This document shows, in pieces, positions 1 through 8,416 of a DNA stretch of 64,000 nucleotides. Position 1 is the stretch's first letter; each line of letters opens with the position of its first letter. Under the pieces are notes generated by a model, which had not been told where the DNA came from, ran no database searches, and was given only the letters and a program-made list of their open reading frames with translations. Position numbers and translations under genes: made by a program. This DNA is from Paragemmobacter amnigenus (GTDB taxonomy: Bacteria; Pseudomonadota; Alphaproteobacteria; Rhodobacterales; Rhodobacteraceae), in contig NZ_JAAATX020000012.1 of NCBI RefSeq assembly GCF_009908265.2, positions 1 through 64,000 on the forward strand, in the 5' to 3' direction.

Positions 1-1410
1 CAGATGCGCCACCGCACCGGCCAGCGCGGTCGCCAGATGCACCGCCACCGGCCCCCCCGGCCCCGTCGGCACCACGTCCCAGCCGATGCGGCGGGCCAGC
101 GCCACCGCCTGCGCCGCCCGCGCGGGCGCCACGTCCGGCGACAGGACCGCCAGTTCCGCCAATCCCGGCCCTGCCACAAGCGGCGTCACGGCAATGCCCC
201 CCTTGGGCGGCCCCACCTCCAGCGCCAGAACGGTGCGCGGGGCGGGCAGCGCCAGATCGTCGCGCGTGGTCAGCACCACCTCGGCCTCGCCCAGCCGCGC
301 CTGCCCCACGGCGGGTGTCAGCCGCGCCCAGTCGGCATCCCGCGCGCTGGCCGTCATCCGCCCCGCCGCGACATCGGCCTCCTGCGCCTCGGCGATGGCT
401 TCCAGCGCGGCGACCAGTTCCGCGCGCCCCGCCTCGGCCAGTTGCACCGCCATGCCCGATTGCAACGCGGCCCGCACCACGGCGATGGCCCCCCGCCCCG
501 TTCCCCAGACCGACAGGCGCTGCGGAACCGCAGACGACACGGCGGCCACGTTGCGCGGCAGACGGCGCGCGGCGCGGTCGGCGCGGAAGGCATGGCGCAG
601 CCCCGCCGCCTCGGGCGTGGCGGCCAGATCGCCATGGGCAGCCCGTTCGAAGGCCAGCCCCTGTTCATAGGGCAAAAGTAGCGCCGCCTCGACGCAATCG
701 ACGATCCGCCGCGCCGCGCCCGACCTCTGGCCACGCTGCGCCTCGCGCGCGGCATCGATGGCCAGACGCCACGCGGCCGGATCGCGAAAGCCGTCGCGCC
801 TGTCGCCCGTGCGCTGCCATGATCCGGCGGCAACCAGCGCCTCCGCTGCGTCGCGCAATTCGGCATCGGGATCGCCGGTCAGCACACGGTCCACCAGCCC
901 CAGCGCCAGCGCCTCTGCCGCGCCCAGAACCCGCCCGGACAGCAGCAGGTCAAGCGCCACCGCAGGCCCCGCAAGGCGCGGCAGGCGCTGCGTGCCTCCC
1001 GCGCAGGGCGTCAGGCCCAGATGCACATCGGGCAAGGCCACCTGCACGCTGTCATCGGCCAGCCGCAGATGGGCGGCAAGGGCAAGCTCCAGCCCGCCCC
1101 CCAGCGCCGCGCCCGAGAGATAGGCCACCACGGGCTTGTCCATCGCCTCGATCCGGTCGCACAAGCTGTGCAGCCCGGGCACTGTGCCGCCCGACAGGGG
1201 TTCGGCCATGTCCTGACCGGCGGAAAACACGCCCCCCTCGCCGCGCAGGAGGACTGCGGCGGAATTGTCCCGCTCGGCCACGTCCAGCGCCCCCGACAGG
1301 GCCCGCCGCACCTCGGGCCCCAAGGCGTTGACCGGCGGATGCGCGATCCGGATTTCCAGAAGGGCCCCGATGCGCGTGATCCGCACCACCTGCCCGCCCG
1401 CCTCTGCCAT
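1..1410 (-). CDS. Enoyl-CoA hydratase / 3-hydroxyacyl-CoA dehydrogenase fusion (FadB/FadJ type), 3' part missing
   Basis: The frame is open from the ATG at 1410 to the window edge (470 codons), so the C-terminal part lies outside. Residues 1 to about 180 are a crotonase domain: FSAGQDM and GAALGGGLELAL form the oxyanion-hole region and CAGGTQRLPRLAG follows. This domain hydrates 2-enoyl-CoA in fatty-acid beta-oxidation. The Glu of GGGLELAL is kept, but the usual ALPE motif reads ALPD, a conservative change of the second acid. From about residue 295 a nucleotide-binding-like segment begins (WGTGRGAIAVVRAAL), a degenerate form of the GxGxxG dehydrogenase motif. Trifunctional family members are about 650-730 residues, so roughly a third is missing. 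Whether the dehydrogenase half is active cannot be judged here. Confidence 0.85.
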   Translation of the reverse strand, partial: MAEAGGQVVRITRIGALLEIRIAHPPVNALGPEVRRALSGALDVAERDNSAAVLLRGEGGVFSAGQDMAEPLSGGTVPGLHSLCDRIEAMDKPVVAYLSGAALGGGLELALAAHLRLADDSVQVALPDVHLGLTPCAGGTQRLPRLAGPAVALDLLLSGRVLGAAEALALGLVDRVLTGDPDAELRDAAEALVAAGSWQRTGDRRDGFRDPAAWRLAIDAAREAQRGQRSGAARRIVDCVEAALLLPYEQGLAFERAAHGDLAATPEAAGLRHAFRADRAARRLPRNVAAVSSAVPQRLSVWGTGRGAIAVVRAALQSGMAVQLAEAGRAELVAALEAIAEAQEADVAAGRMTASARDADWARLTPAVGQARLGEAEVVLTTRDDLALPAPRTVLALEVGPPKGGIAVTPLVAGPGLAELAVLSPDVAPARAAQAVALARRIGWDVVPTGPGGPVAVHLATALAGAVAHL

Positions 1411-1486
1411 GCCCAACTGCCACCCTGCCCGTTTTGGGCCCATTAAGGGGGTTCGGCGCGGGCTTGGCAATGCCAAGCCCCGGGTT

Positions 1487-1732
1487 TCAGACCGGCATGT
1501 TGTCGAATCCGGCCTCGATTTCCGCCTCTTCGGCGGCGCGGCGCGCCTCTGTCACGGGGTCGCTCCCTTGCCCGGGCATCATCTGCGCCAGCGCGGCCAT
1601 CTCTGCCTTCAGCAGCGACAGGCCCATCGCCTGTGCATTGGCCGCCGCCTCGACCGTCGCGCCCATCAGCGCGGCCATCTCCGTCACGCCCGTTCCTGCC
1701 CCCGTTCCCGCCATGATCTTTCCCCCCGTCAT
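1487..1732 (-). CDS. Small conserved-looking protein of unknown function (81 aa)
   Basis: The start codon overlaps the stop of the TraR/DksA-like gene (ATGA), indicating translational coupling. The protein is Ala/Met-rich and mostly helical in appearance, with a short acidic C-terminus (EEAEIEAGFDNMPV). There is no signal peptide, membrane segment or recognisable domain. A second in-frame ATG at 1714 has a purine-rich GGGGGAAAG just upstream and may be the real start, giving 75 residues. Its coupling to the zinc-finger gene suggests a linked role, but no function can be assigned. Confidence 0.6.
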   Translation of the reverse strand: MTGGKIMAGTGAGTGVTEMAALMGATVEAAANAQAMGLSLLKAEMAALAQMMPGQGSDPVTEARRAAEEAEIEAGFDNMPV

Positions 1733-2046
1733 GACGCGCAATCGCGGCAGAAGGGCGTAAAGGGCAGCACATCCAGCCGCTGCTCGCCGATCGCCTGTCC
1801 GCATTTCGCGCAAAATCCGTAATCCCCGCTCGCGATCCGGCCAAGCGCGGCCTCGATCATGCGGATTTCCTGCTGGCCGCTGATGCCCATGCCTTCCAGC
1901 ACCTCGTCCCCCTCGCGCTCGGTGGCGAGTTCCTCCCAGTCCGCGGCATTGTGCGAATCAAGCTCGGCCTCGATCCCCGCCAGCCGCCCCCTCAGGTCCG
2001 CCAGCCGCGCCTCAAGCTGTGTCTTGCGTTCCGCCACCGATGCCAT
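1729..2046 (-). CDS. TraR/DksA family zinc-finger protein
   Basis: This 105-residue protein has an N-terminal coiled-coil-like region (residues about 5-65, charged and Leu/Ala rich) followed by a C4 zinc finger, CAKCG then CRDC, near the C-terminus. This is the DksA/TraR architecture; such proteins bind the RNA polymerase secondary channel and modulate transcription, often with ppGpp. It is shorter than E. coli DksA (151 aa), as is common in small alphaproteobacterial paralogues. It heads a two-gene unit with the downstream small gene and is divergent from the sulfur module across a 163-bp gap. Confidence 0.88.
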   Translation of the reverse strand: MASVAERKTQLEARLADLRGRLAGIEAELDSHNAADWEELATEREGDEVLEGMGISGQQEIRMIEAALGRIASGDYGFCAKCGQAIGEQRLDVLPFTPFCRDCAS

Positions 2047-2126
2047 CTCGTCCTCCGTCAGTCTTGGAACGGAAGGTTAACGAAACGCCCCGCCCCCGCC
2101 TTGACCCTGATCAAGTGCCGCCGGTT

Positions 2127-2154
2127 TTGTCATATTCAGGACTTGTGATATCTT
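2127..2154 (+). promoter_or_regulatory. Promoter with overlapping inverted repeat, candidate BigR/SqrR-like operator
   Basis: A -35 TTGTCA (2127-2132) and -10 TATCTT (2149-2154) are separated by 16 bp upstream of the metallo-hydrolase gene. The spacer contains an imperfect inverted repeat ATATTCA (2132-2138) and TGATAT (2146-2151) that covers the -10. Persulfide-sensing ArsR repressors of the BigR/SqrR group control such genes by binding AT-rich inverted repeats in promoters. No ArsR gene lies in this window, so the assignment is inferred from position and the target gene. Confidence 0.4.
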
Positions 2155-2209
2155 TCCCCGATACCCATCTGCCAAGGCAGATGCCACGGCCGCAAGGGAG
2201 AGACCGAGG

Positions 2210-3073
2210 ATGCAACCCGCCGTCCATGCCTTTTTCGACGAGGCGACGAACACCCTGACCTATGTCGTGCAGGAACCCGAAGGCCGCGCCTGCGCGGTGA
2301 TCGATTCGGTGCTGGACTTCGACTATGCCTCGGGCCGGACCGACACCCGCTCGGCCGATGCGGTGGTGGCCTTCGTGCGCGAGCGCGGGCTGGACCTGCA
2401 GTGGATCCTCGAAACCCATGTCCATGCCGACCACCTCTCGGCCGCGCCCTATATCCAGGAACGTCTGGGCGGTCGCATCGGCATCGGCGAGCGGATCACG
2501 GTCGTGCAGGAAACCTTCGGCAAGATCTTCAACGAAGGCACCCGCTTCCAGCGCGACGGATCGCAATTCGACCGCCTGTTCCGCGACGGCGACAGCCTGA
2601 TGATCGGTCAGATGCGCGTGGATGTGATGCACACGCCGGGCCATACGCCGGCCTGTCTGACCTATGTCATCGGGGACGCGGCCTTTGTGGGCGACACGCT
2701 CTTCATGCCCGATTTCGGCACGGCCCGCTGCGACTTTCCCGGCGGGTCGGCGGATACGATGTTCGACAGCGTCCAGCGCATCCTGTCCCTACCCGACGCC
2801 ACCCGCATCTTCGTCGGCCACGACTACAAGGCCCCGGGGCGCGACGCCTATGCCTGGGAATCCACCGTGGGCGAGCAGAAGGCGATGAACGTCCATGTCG
2901 GCGCGGGCAAGTCCAAGGCCGATTTCGTGGCGCTGCGGCAGGCGCGCGACGCGACGCTGGCCATGCCCCGGCTCATCATCCCCTCGCTCCAGATCAACAT
3001 GCGCGCAGGCCAGATGCCCGAGCCCGAGGAGAACGGCACCGCCTATCTGAAGGTGCCGATCAACGGGCTCTGA
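2210..3073 (+). CDS. MBL-fold metallo-hydrolase, Blh/persulfide dioxygenase type
   Basis: The 287-residue protein has the metallo-beta-lactamase metal motif HVHADH (His70, His72, Asp74, His75), then HTPGHTPACL, FVGDTLFMPD and IFVGHDYK, giving the remaining metal ligands. The spacing and sequence fit the ETHE1/Blh group, which oxidises glutathione or protein persulfide to sulfite. Blh of Agrobacterium and Xylella carries a DUF442 domain fused to this MBL domain. Here the DUF442 domain is a separate gene at the far end of the same four-gene set. It acts in the cytoplasm, probably in sulfide detoxification. The ATG is preceded by AGGGAGA with good spacing. Confidence 0.85.
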   Translation: MQPAVHAFFDEATNTLTYVVQEPEGRACAVIDSVLDFDYASGRTDTRSADAVVAFVRERGLDLQWILETHVHADHLSAAPYIQERLGGRIGIGERITVVQETFGKIFNEGTRFQRDGSQFDRLFRDGDSLMIGQMRVDVMHTPGHTPACLTYVIGDAAFVGDTLFMPDFGTARCDFPGGSADTMFDSVQRILSLPDATRIFVGHDYKAPGRDAYAWESTVGEQKAMNVHVGAGKSKADFVALRQARDATLAMPRLIIPSLQINMRAGQMPEPEENGTAYLKVPINGL

Positions 3074-3161
3074 CCCGCCTTTCGGCTCCTTGACGGCGGC
3101 GGGGCAAGCCGCCATCTGCGCTGCACGCCGCCCGCTGCGGGGCGGCAATGGGGAAGATCGC

Positions 3162-3593
3162 ATGGAATTCGATATCGCATGGCTCTGGGGCCTGCTGGGC
3201 GGGCTGCTGATCGGCGGCGCGGCGGCGGGCTATCTGCTGGTCAACGGGCGCATCATGGGCGCATCGGGCATCGTCGGCGGGTTGGTCGACGGATCGGGGC
3301 GCGACACATGGGCCGAACGCGCGGCCTTCCTTGCGGGGCTGGTGGCATTCCCCGCGCTGGTCGCATGGCTGGCAGGCGGGGCCGAAACGCATCTGACGGG
3401 CAACTGGGCCGTGGTGATCGCAGGCGGGCTGCTGGTGGGGCTGGGCACGCGGATGGCCAATGGCTGCACCTCGGGCCACGGGGTCTGCGGCATCTCGCGC
3501 CTGTCGCTGCGCGGGATCGTAGCGACGGTCTTCTACATCCTCGCGGGCGGTCTGGTGATGGCGGTCGCGCGGCATCTTCTGGGGTGGGTGTGA
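3162..3593 (+). CDS. YeeE/YedE family membrane protein, N-terminal half type
   Basis: This 143-residue integral membrane protein has about four hydrophobic segments and carries ANGCTSGHGVCG (Cys102, Cys109), the conserved Cys motif of YeeE/YedE proteins. In the structurally characterised YeeE, conserved cysteines relay thiosulfate across the membrane. Proteins of this half-size type work as pairs. It lies 88 bp after the metallo-hydrolase gene and its stop overlaps the start of the next gene (TGATG). A GGGGAAGATCGC stretch precedes the ATG. It probably moves a sulfur species related to the persulfide handled by its neighbours. Confidence 0.85.
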   Translation: MEFDIAWLWGLLGGLLIGGAAAGYLLVNGRIMGASGIVGGLVDGSGRDTWAERAAFLAGLVAFPALVAWLAGGAETHLTGNWAVVIAGGLLVGLGTRMANGCTSGHGVCGISRLSLRGIVATVFYILAGGLVMAVARHLLGWV

Positions 3594-4036
3594 TGGCGCG
3601 GCTCGTCTCGGCGCTTCTTTGCGGGGCGGTCTTCGGCACGGGGCTGTGGCTGTCGGGCATGACCGACACGACGCGGGTGCAGGGCTGGCTGGATGTCTTC
3701 GGCGACTGGGACCCCACGCTCGCCTTCGTGATGGGCGGCGCGATCCTGCCCATGATCGCGGCATGGCTGGTCGCCGCGCGCCGCCGGACGGCGCTTCTGG
3801 GCACGCCCATGCCTGCGCGGGGCGAGACTCCGGTGGATGCCAAGCTGGTCGTCGGTTCCACCCTCTTCGGGGCGGGCTGGGCGCTGGCGGGGCTCTGCCC
3901 CGGCCCGGCGCTGGCCTCGCTCGGCTATGGCGGGACGGGCGGTGTGGTCTTCCTTCTGGCGATGCTCGGGGGTATGGTCGCGGCACCGGCCGCCAAGGCG
4001 CGGCTCGACCGGATCACAAACGCCCCGAGGACCTGA
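3593..4036 (+). CDS. YeeE/YedE-type (DUF6691) membrane protein, partner half
   Basis: The 147-residue membrane protein shares one base with the gene on each side (TGATG at both junctions), so the three genes are translationally coupled. It has four predicted transmembrane segments and a single conserved Cys102 in AGLCPGPALASLGYGG, the second-half signature of the YeeE fold. Together with the preceding gene it should make one complete sulfur-compound transporter. The split into two half-genes is usual in Proteobacteria carrying the Blh/BigR module. Confidence 0.85.
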   Translation: MARLVSALLCGAVFGTGLWLSGMTDTTRVQGWLDVFGDWDPTLAFVMGGAILPMIAAWLVAARRRTALLGTPMPARGETPVDAKLVVGSTLFGAGWALAGLCPGPALASLGYGGTGGVVFLLAMLGGMVAAPAAKARLDRITNAPRT

Positions 4037-4464
4037 TGGATATCCGCGCCCTGACCCCCGACTATGCCGTCTCGCCGCAGATCGATCCGGCGGACCTGCC
4101 CGCGATCAAGGCGGCGGGGTATACCACCATCATCGACAACCGCCCCGACGGTGAAATCCCCGCCGACCTGCACACCCCCGTCATGCAGGCCGCGGCCGAG
4201 GCGCTGGGTCTGACCTTCGTCGCCAATCCGGTGATCGGCGGCGCGCTGACGATGGACAACGTGGCCACGCAGCGCGCGGCGATCGAGGCGGCCTCCGGCC
4301 CCGTCTTCGCCTATTGCGCCAGCGGCAACCGCTCCTCCGTTGTCTGGGCACTGGCCCATGCGGGCCAGATGCCGGCGGATGAGCTGATCGGCATTCCCGC
4401 CCGCTTCGGCTATCAGCTGGAACACCTGCGCCCGACGCTGGAGCAACTGGCGCAGGGCACCTGA
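4036..4464 (+). CDS. TIGR01244/DUF442 phosphatase-fold sulfurtransferase
   Basis: The 142-residue protein matches the DUF442 family, a dual-specificity-phosphatase fold. The P-loop reads YCASGNRSS with catalytic Cys94 and Arg99. In fused Blh proteins this domain has rhodanese-like activity, passing sulfane sulfur to the metallo-hydrolase domain. Here it is the last gene of the sulfur unit and overlaps its upstream neighbour by one base. The separation of the DUF442 and MBL parts by two transporter genes in one operon implies they still cooperate. Confidence 0.85.
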   Translation: MDIRALTPDYAVSPQIDPADLPAIKAAGYTTIIDNRPDGEIPADLHTPVMQAAAEALGLTFVANPVIGGALTMDNVATQRAAIEAASGPVFAYCASGNRSSVVWALAHAGQMPADELIGIPARFGYQLEHLRPTLEQLAQGT

Positions 4465-4473
4465 CCCGCGCCG

Positions 4474-5376
4474 TCACCCCCCGGGCAGCAGGGCCGCGCC
4501 TTCGGGCGGGCCATCCAGCCGGATCGCGCGCAGCCCGCCCTGACGGCCCAGCCGCCCCTCGGCCAGACGGCGGCCGTCCATCCCCTCCAATCCGACACGG
4601 CGGATATCGGCGCGCGGCAGGGCAAGCTCCATCCCCGCCTGCAATGCCATCGTCTCGCCCAAGGGCAATGTCAGACGCCACAGCACCGCATCCAGCCGCA
4701 CCTGCGCGCCTTCGACCTGTCGGGCCAGTTCGGCGGTGAAGCCGTCATCTTCGACGACCGGTGCCGCGGGCACCGCTGCCGCCCGCCTGTCGGGCAGGCC
4801 CAGCAGCAGTGCGCCCCGCCGCGCCTCGCCCGCCAGCAGGCAGTCGGCCCGCAGCACGCGATAGGGCCCGTCCTCCAGCAGCAGCGACAGCGTGCGCGCC
4901 CCGTCGGCCGTGGTGGCAAAGCGGTATCCGCGCGGCGGCAGGTCCACCCCTTCGGCCGAGGCCAGCGCCGCCTCGAACCCCGCCAGCGCGCGGTCCAGCA
5001 CGGGTGCCAGCAGCGCCGCATCGGTGCGGGTGGGCCGCCGCGCGCCCCCCTCGCCCGCCGCCGCCACCGCGCCGGTGGTCAGCGCCTCGACCATCCCCGC
5101 CATCAGGTCGGCGTCCAGAACGGCGACGCCCGTGGCATCGCCCGCGCCTTCGTCCAGCACCGCGATCAGCGCCCGTTCGGGCAGCATCTCGGCCAGTTCC
5201 GCCAGCATCCGGCGTTCCACCGTCACCCCGCGCAACTCGACACTCACCCCCAGCTCGTCCTGCCCGGCCCGCGCGACGGCCAGCGTCCATGCCCGCGCGG
5301 CCAGATCGGCCAGCCCGCCCTGCGCCACCTCTGCCCCGCTGTCCTGCCGTCTTGCGCGAATCAAGGCCATCGCCAC
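4474..5376 (-). CDS. FliM/FliN-type C-ring (SpoA domain) protein
   Basis: This 300-residue protein has a C-terminal SpoA/FliN-like segment (about residues 225-290), with the LPLGETMALQAGMELALP pattern typical of the flagellar motor C-ring. The N-terminal part is Ala/Arg-rich and not clearly a FliM CheC-like domain. No other flagellar gene is present in the window, so it stands alone, convergent with the sulfur module and about 50 bp downstream of the sensor kinase's stop. It may be a stray motor-switch component or a C-ring-like protein of another secretion apparatus. The start at 5376 is one of two nearby ATGs (the other at 5370). Confidence 0.6.
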   Translation of the reverse strand: MAMALIRARRQDSGAEVAQGGLADLAARAWTLAVARAGQDELGVSVELRGVTVERRMLAELAEMLPERALIAVLDEGAGDATGVAVLDADLMAGMVEALTTGAVAAAGEGGARRPTRTDAALLAPVLDRALAGFEAALASAEGVDLPPRGYRFATTADGARTLSLLLEDGPYRVLRADCLLAGEARRGALLLGLPDRRAAAVPAAPVVEDDGFTAELARQVEGAQVRLDAVLWRLTLPLGETMALQAGMELALPRADIRRVGLEGMDGRRLAEGRLGRQGGLRAIRLDGPPEGAALLPGG

Positions 5377-5429
5377 CTGTCCACCCCAATGCCCTGCCCG
5401 ATCCTTGCGCGCGGGCGGTTAAGGCGGGG

Positions 5430-8117
5430 TTAAGCGGCCTTGCGGTCCAGCCGCAGCGGCAGCGTCACGCGGAAGGCCGCACCGCCCTGCCCCGGCAGAT
5501 AGTTGATCGCCCCCCCCAGATTGGCCATCACCTCGCGGCAGATCGCCAGCCCCAGCCCGGCCCCGCCCGCGCGGGTCTGGTCGGTCAAGCGGGCGAATTT
5601 CTCGAAGATGATGGCCTGGTTCTGCTTGGGGATGCCCGATCCGTTGTCGATGAAATCCACCGACACCCGCCCCGCGCGCTGGCGCACCTTGATCCGCAGC
5701 TCCGGCTCCTTGGCGTCGCAATATTTCCGCGCGTTGGAGACAAGGTTGATGAAGACCTGCACCAGCCGGTCCGGATCGGTGCGGACAAAGATGTTCTCGG
5801 CCGGAAGATCGCGGACGATCAGGAAATTCCGCTCGGGCCGCGACTGCCCCGCCGCCGCCAGCGCGCGGTCGATCAGCTGCTGGATATTGGCCACCCCGAC
5901 ATTCAACTGCACCGACCCGTTCTCCAGCACCGACAGGTCCAGAAGATCGTCCAGCAGGCGGGTCAGGCGGATCGCCTCCTCATGGATGATGCGGCCATAA
6001 TTCGCCACGATCTCGGGCGGCAGGTCGCCTTCGGTCAGGATTTCGGAAAAGGCGCGGATCGAGGTCATGGGTGTCCGCAACTCGTGGCTGATCTGGCTCA
6101 GGAAGGCATCCTTCTGCACCGAAAGCTGCTGCAACTTCTCGTTCGCCTCGCGCAGCTGGGTCGCGGTGCGGGTCAGTTCCTCCTGCTGGGCCTCCAGCCG
6201 CGCGGAATATTCCATGATCTGCGCGGTCTCGTTGGCCACCGCCATCAGGTCCTCGACCGACACGGTGGCGCGCCCGACGATCTGGCTGATCATCGCATGG
6301 GCCGTGGCCGCCCCCACCGAACCGGCCAGCCGCCGCTCCAGCCCCGCCACGAAATCGGGGGTGGCATCGGGCAGGAACCCTTCCTTGCCCTGCGCCCGCG
6401 CCTCCGACGCAAAGAGCGCCAGCGCGTTCTCGTCCCCCAGAATGCGCTGCGCCATGACCAGAAGCGCCTCGGGCTCTGCCCGCCCGCGCGACCAGCCCAG
6501 GCTTCCGGCGGATTCGGCATCGAAGACATTGACGAAAGCCGCGCCCTGCATCCGCTCCACCGGACCGGGAAAGGTCAGCAGCGAGAACAGGCAGAAGGCG
6601 GCGGTGTTCAGCGACAGCGACCAGAACAGCGCATGCAACAGCGGGTCCATCGCCTCGACCCCGAACAGCCCCTGCGGACGCAGCCAGCCGATGCCGCCCA
6701 GTCCCTGCTCGAAGGTCGCCGCCGACAGCGCCGCATCCGGCCCGAAGGACGGCAGGTACAGCGTGAAGGCCCAGACGGCAAAGCCGCAGAGCAACCCCGC
6801 CACCGCACCGGCCTTGGTGGCCCCGCGCCAGTACAGCCCGCCCACCAGCACCGGCAGCACCTGCGCCATGCCCACAAAGGCGATCAGCCCGATCGAGGCC
6901 AGCGCCGCCGATCCCCCCGACATGCGGTAATAAAGATAGCCCAGCGTCAGCACGCCCACGATGGCCAGCCGCCGCGACAGAAGGACGATCCGCCGCACAT
7001 CGCCCGAAATGGCCGCCTTCGGGCGCAGCCGCAGCCAGAGCGGCATAACCACATGGTTCGACACCATGGTGGCCAGCGCGATCGATTCCACGATCACCAT
7101 CGACGTGGCCGAGGAAAACCCGCCAAGGAAAGCCAGCATCGCCAGCGCCCCCTGCCCCTCGGCCAGCGGCAGCGTCAGCACGAACATGTCGGGATTGGCC
7201 CCTGCGGGCATCCGCTCCAGCCCCACCACAGCGATGGGCACGATGAACAGGCTCATCAACAGCAGATACAGAGGGAAGGCCCAGCTCGCCAGCGCCATGT
7301 GCCGCTCGTCCCCGTCCTCCACCACCATGACCTGAAACATGCGCGGCAGGCAGATCACCGCGGCGGCCGAGACGAAGATCAGCCCCGTCCACCGCCCCGG
7401 CTGCACCTGCCATTCCCCGATGGCCGAGGCGTCGATGCGCGCGAAAACCGCCGCAGGCCCGCCCCCCAGCCCCCAGACGACGAAGATCCCCACCGCCAGA
7501 AGAGCGACCAGCTTCACCACCGCCTCGACCGCGATGGCCAGAACCACGCCGTGATGCTGCTCCTTGGCGTCCAGATTGCGCGTGCCGAACAGGATGGTGA
7601 ACAGCGCAAGCCCGCCCGCGACCCAGATAGCCGTGGCATCACGGTCGGGCAGCGCCCATCCCTCGGGCGTGCCACTGGCAAAGACGCCGAAGGACAGCGT
7701 CACCGATTGCAGTTGCAGCGCGATATAGGGGGTCGCCGCCACCACGGCCAGGGCCGTGACCACCACGCCCAGCAGGTTCGACTTGCCAAAGCGCGACGAG
7801 ACGAGGTCCGCGATGGACGTCACCCGCTGCTGCCGCCCGATCCGCACCAGCTTGCGCAGCAGCAGCCACCAGCCCACGAAGACGATGGTCGGCCCCAGAT
7901 AGATCGTGACGAATTCCAGCCCCGACCGCGCGGCATAGCCCACCGCCCCGTAAAACGTCCAAGCGGTGCAATAAATCGACAGCGACAGCGTATAGACGAC
8001 CGGCGACCGCAGCCAGCCGATCCGCCCCAGTGCCGCCCGCCGCTCTGCCACGAAGGCCACGATGAACAGCAGCACCACATAGGACAGGCAGGCAAGGACA
8101 AGCAGGTTGAAGGGCAT
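5430..8117 (-). CDS. SLC5 sodium:solute symporter-histidine kinase (CbrA/CrbS-like)
   Basis: This 895-residue protein joins an N-terminal sodium:solute symporter domain (residues about 1-500, roughly thirteen membrane segments) to a cytoplasmic kinase. A linker of about 100 residues sits where the STAC domain of such kinases is found. A short coiled coil (EEYSARLEAQQEELTRTATQL region) leads to the H-box SHELRTPM with phosphorylatable His678, then the N-box LVSNARKY, G1 DNGSGIP and G2 GGAGLGLAI. Relatives CbrA, CrbS and MxtR sense or transport small organic acids or amino acids and control carbon use. No PAS or receiver domain is visible. It follows a small membrane protein and a response regulator gene in one unit. 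Confidence 0.9.
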   Translation of the reverse strand: MPFNLLVLACLSYVVLLFIVAFVAERRAALGRIGWLRSPVVYTLSLSIYCTAWTFYGAVGYAARSGLEFVTIYLGPTIVFVGWWLLLRKLVRIGRQQRVTSIADLVSSRFGKSNLLGVVVTALAVVAATPYIALQLQSVTLSFGVFASGTPEGWALPDRDATAIWVAGGLALFTILFGTRNLDAKEQHHGVVLAIAVEAVVKLVALLAVGIFVVWGLGGGPAAVFARIDASAIGEWQVQPGRWTGLIFVSAAAVICLPRMFQVMVVEDGDERHMALASWAFPLYLLLMSLFIVPIAVVGLERMPAGANPDMFVLTLPLAEGQGALAMLAFLGGFSSATSMVIVESIALATMVSNHVVMPLWLRLRPKAAISGDVRRIVLLSRRLAIVGVLTLGYLYYRMSGGSAALASIGLIAFVGMAQVLPVLVGGLYWRGATKAGAVAGLLCGFAVWAFTLYLPSFGPDAALSAATFEQGLGGIGWLRPQGLFGVEAMDPLLHALFWSLSLNTAAFCLFSLLTFPGPVERMQGAAFVNVFDAESAGSLGWSRGRAEPEALLVMAQRILGDENALALFASEARAQGKEGFLPDATPDFVAGLERRLAGSVGAATAHAMISQIVGRATVSVEDLMAVANETAQIMEYSARLEAQQEELTRTATQLREANEKLQQLSVQKDAFLSQISHELRTPMTSIRAFSEILTEGDLPPEIVANYGRIIHEEAIRLTRLLDDLLDLSVLENGSVQLNVGVANIQQLIDRALAAAGQSRPERNFLIVRDLPAENIFVRTDPDRLVQVFINLVSNARKYCDAKEPELRIKVRQRAGRVSVDFIDNGSGIPKQNQAIIFEKFARLTDQTRAGGAGLGLAICREVMANLGGAINYLPGQGGAAFRVTLPLRLDRKAA

Positions 8118-8119
8118 GG

Positions 8120-8416
8120 CTATGCGTCATCTTGCGGGCGACCGGCGGCCGCGGCCCCGCCCTCGCCATCGGCGCCCTGTTCCTCGGACAGTCCCGGCGC
8201 CATCGCCGCCGCGGCCACCAGCAGACCCGACCAGACGGCAAAGACGAACAGACCGTCCCAGGCCGTCGACTGCCGCTCGCTGCTGCCATTGGCCCAGAGC
8301 ATCGGCAGCATCAGCAGGAACAGCCCCACCACCGGCAGCATCCGCGCGGCGTCCCGCAACCGGCGCCGCCGGTAACTGCGCCGCTTCAGGAACAGGGGCG
8401 CGCGCCGCGCCCTCAT
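8120..8416 (-). CDS. Small membrane protein between kinase and response regulator (98 aa)
   Basis: The ATG overlaps the stop of the response regulator gene (ATGA), and the TAG stop is 3 bp before the kinase start, so it is embedded in the two-component operon. An Arg-rich N-terminus (residues 1-25) precedes two hydrophobic segments (about 27-42 and 55-72), followed by a short acidic tail. Symporter-kinases and SLC5 acetate permeases are often preceded by a small two-helix protein, but I do not recognise a named family here. A role as accessory subunit of the transporter-kinase is an inference from position only. Confidence 0.7.
   Translation of the reverse strand: MRARRAPLFLKRRSYRRRRLRDAARMLPVVGLFLLMLPMLWANGSSERQSTAWDGLFVFAVWSGLLVAAAAMAPGLSEEQGADGEGGAAAAGRPQDDA

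Noticed and set aside
4761-8375. A 1204-codon open frame antisense to the sensor kinase and flanking genes
   Set aside because: It is the mirror of strongly G/C-biased codons on the other strand. Its product is a low-complexity Arg/Pro/His string without domains.
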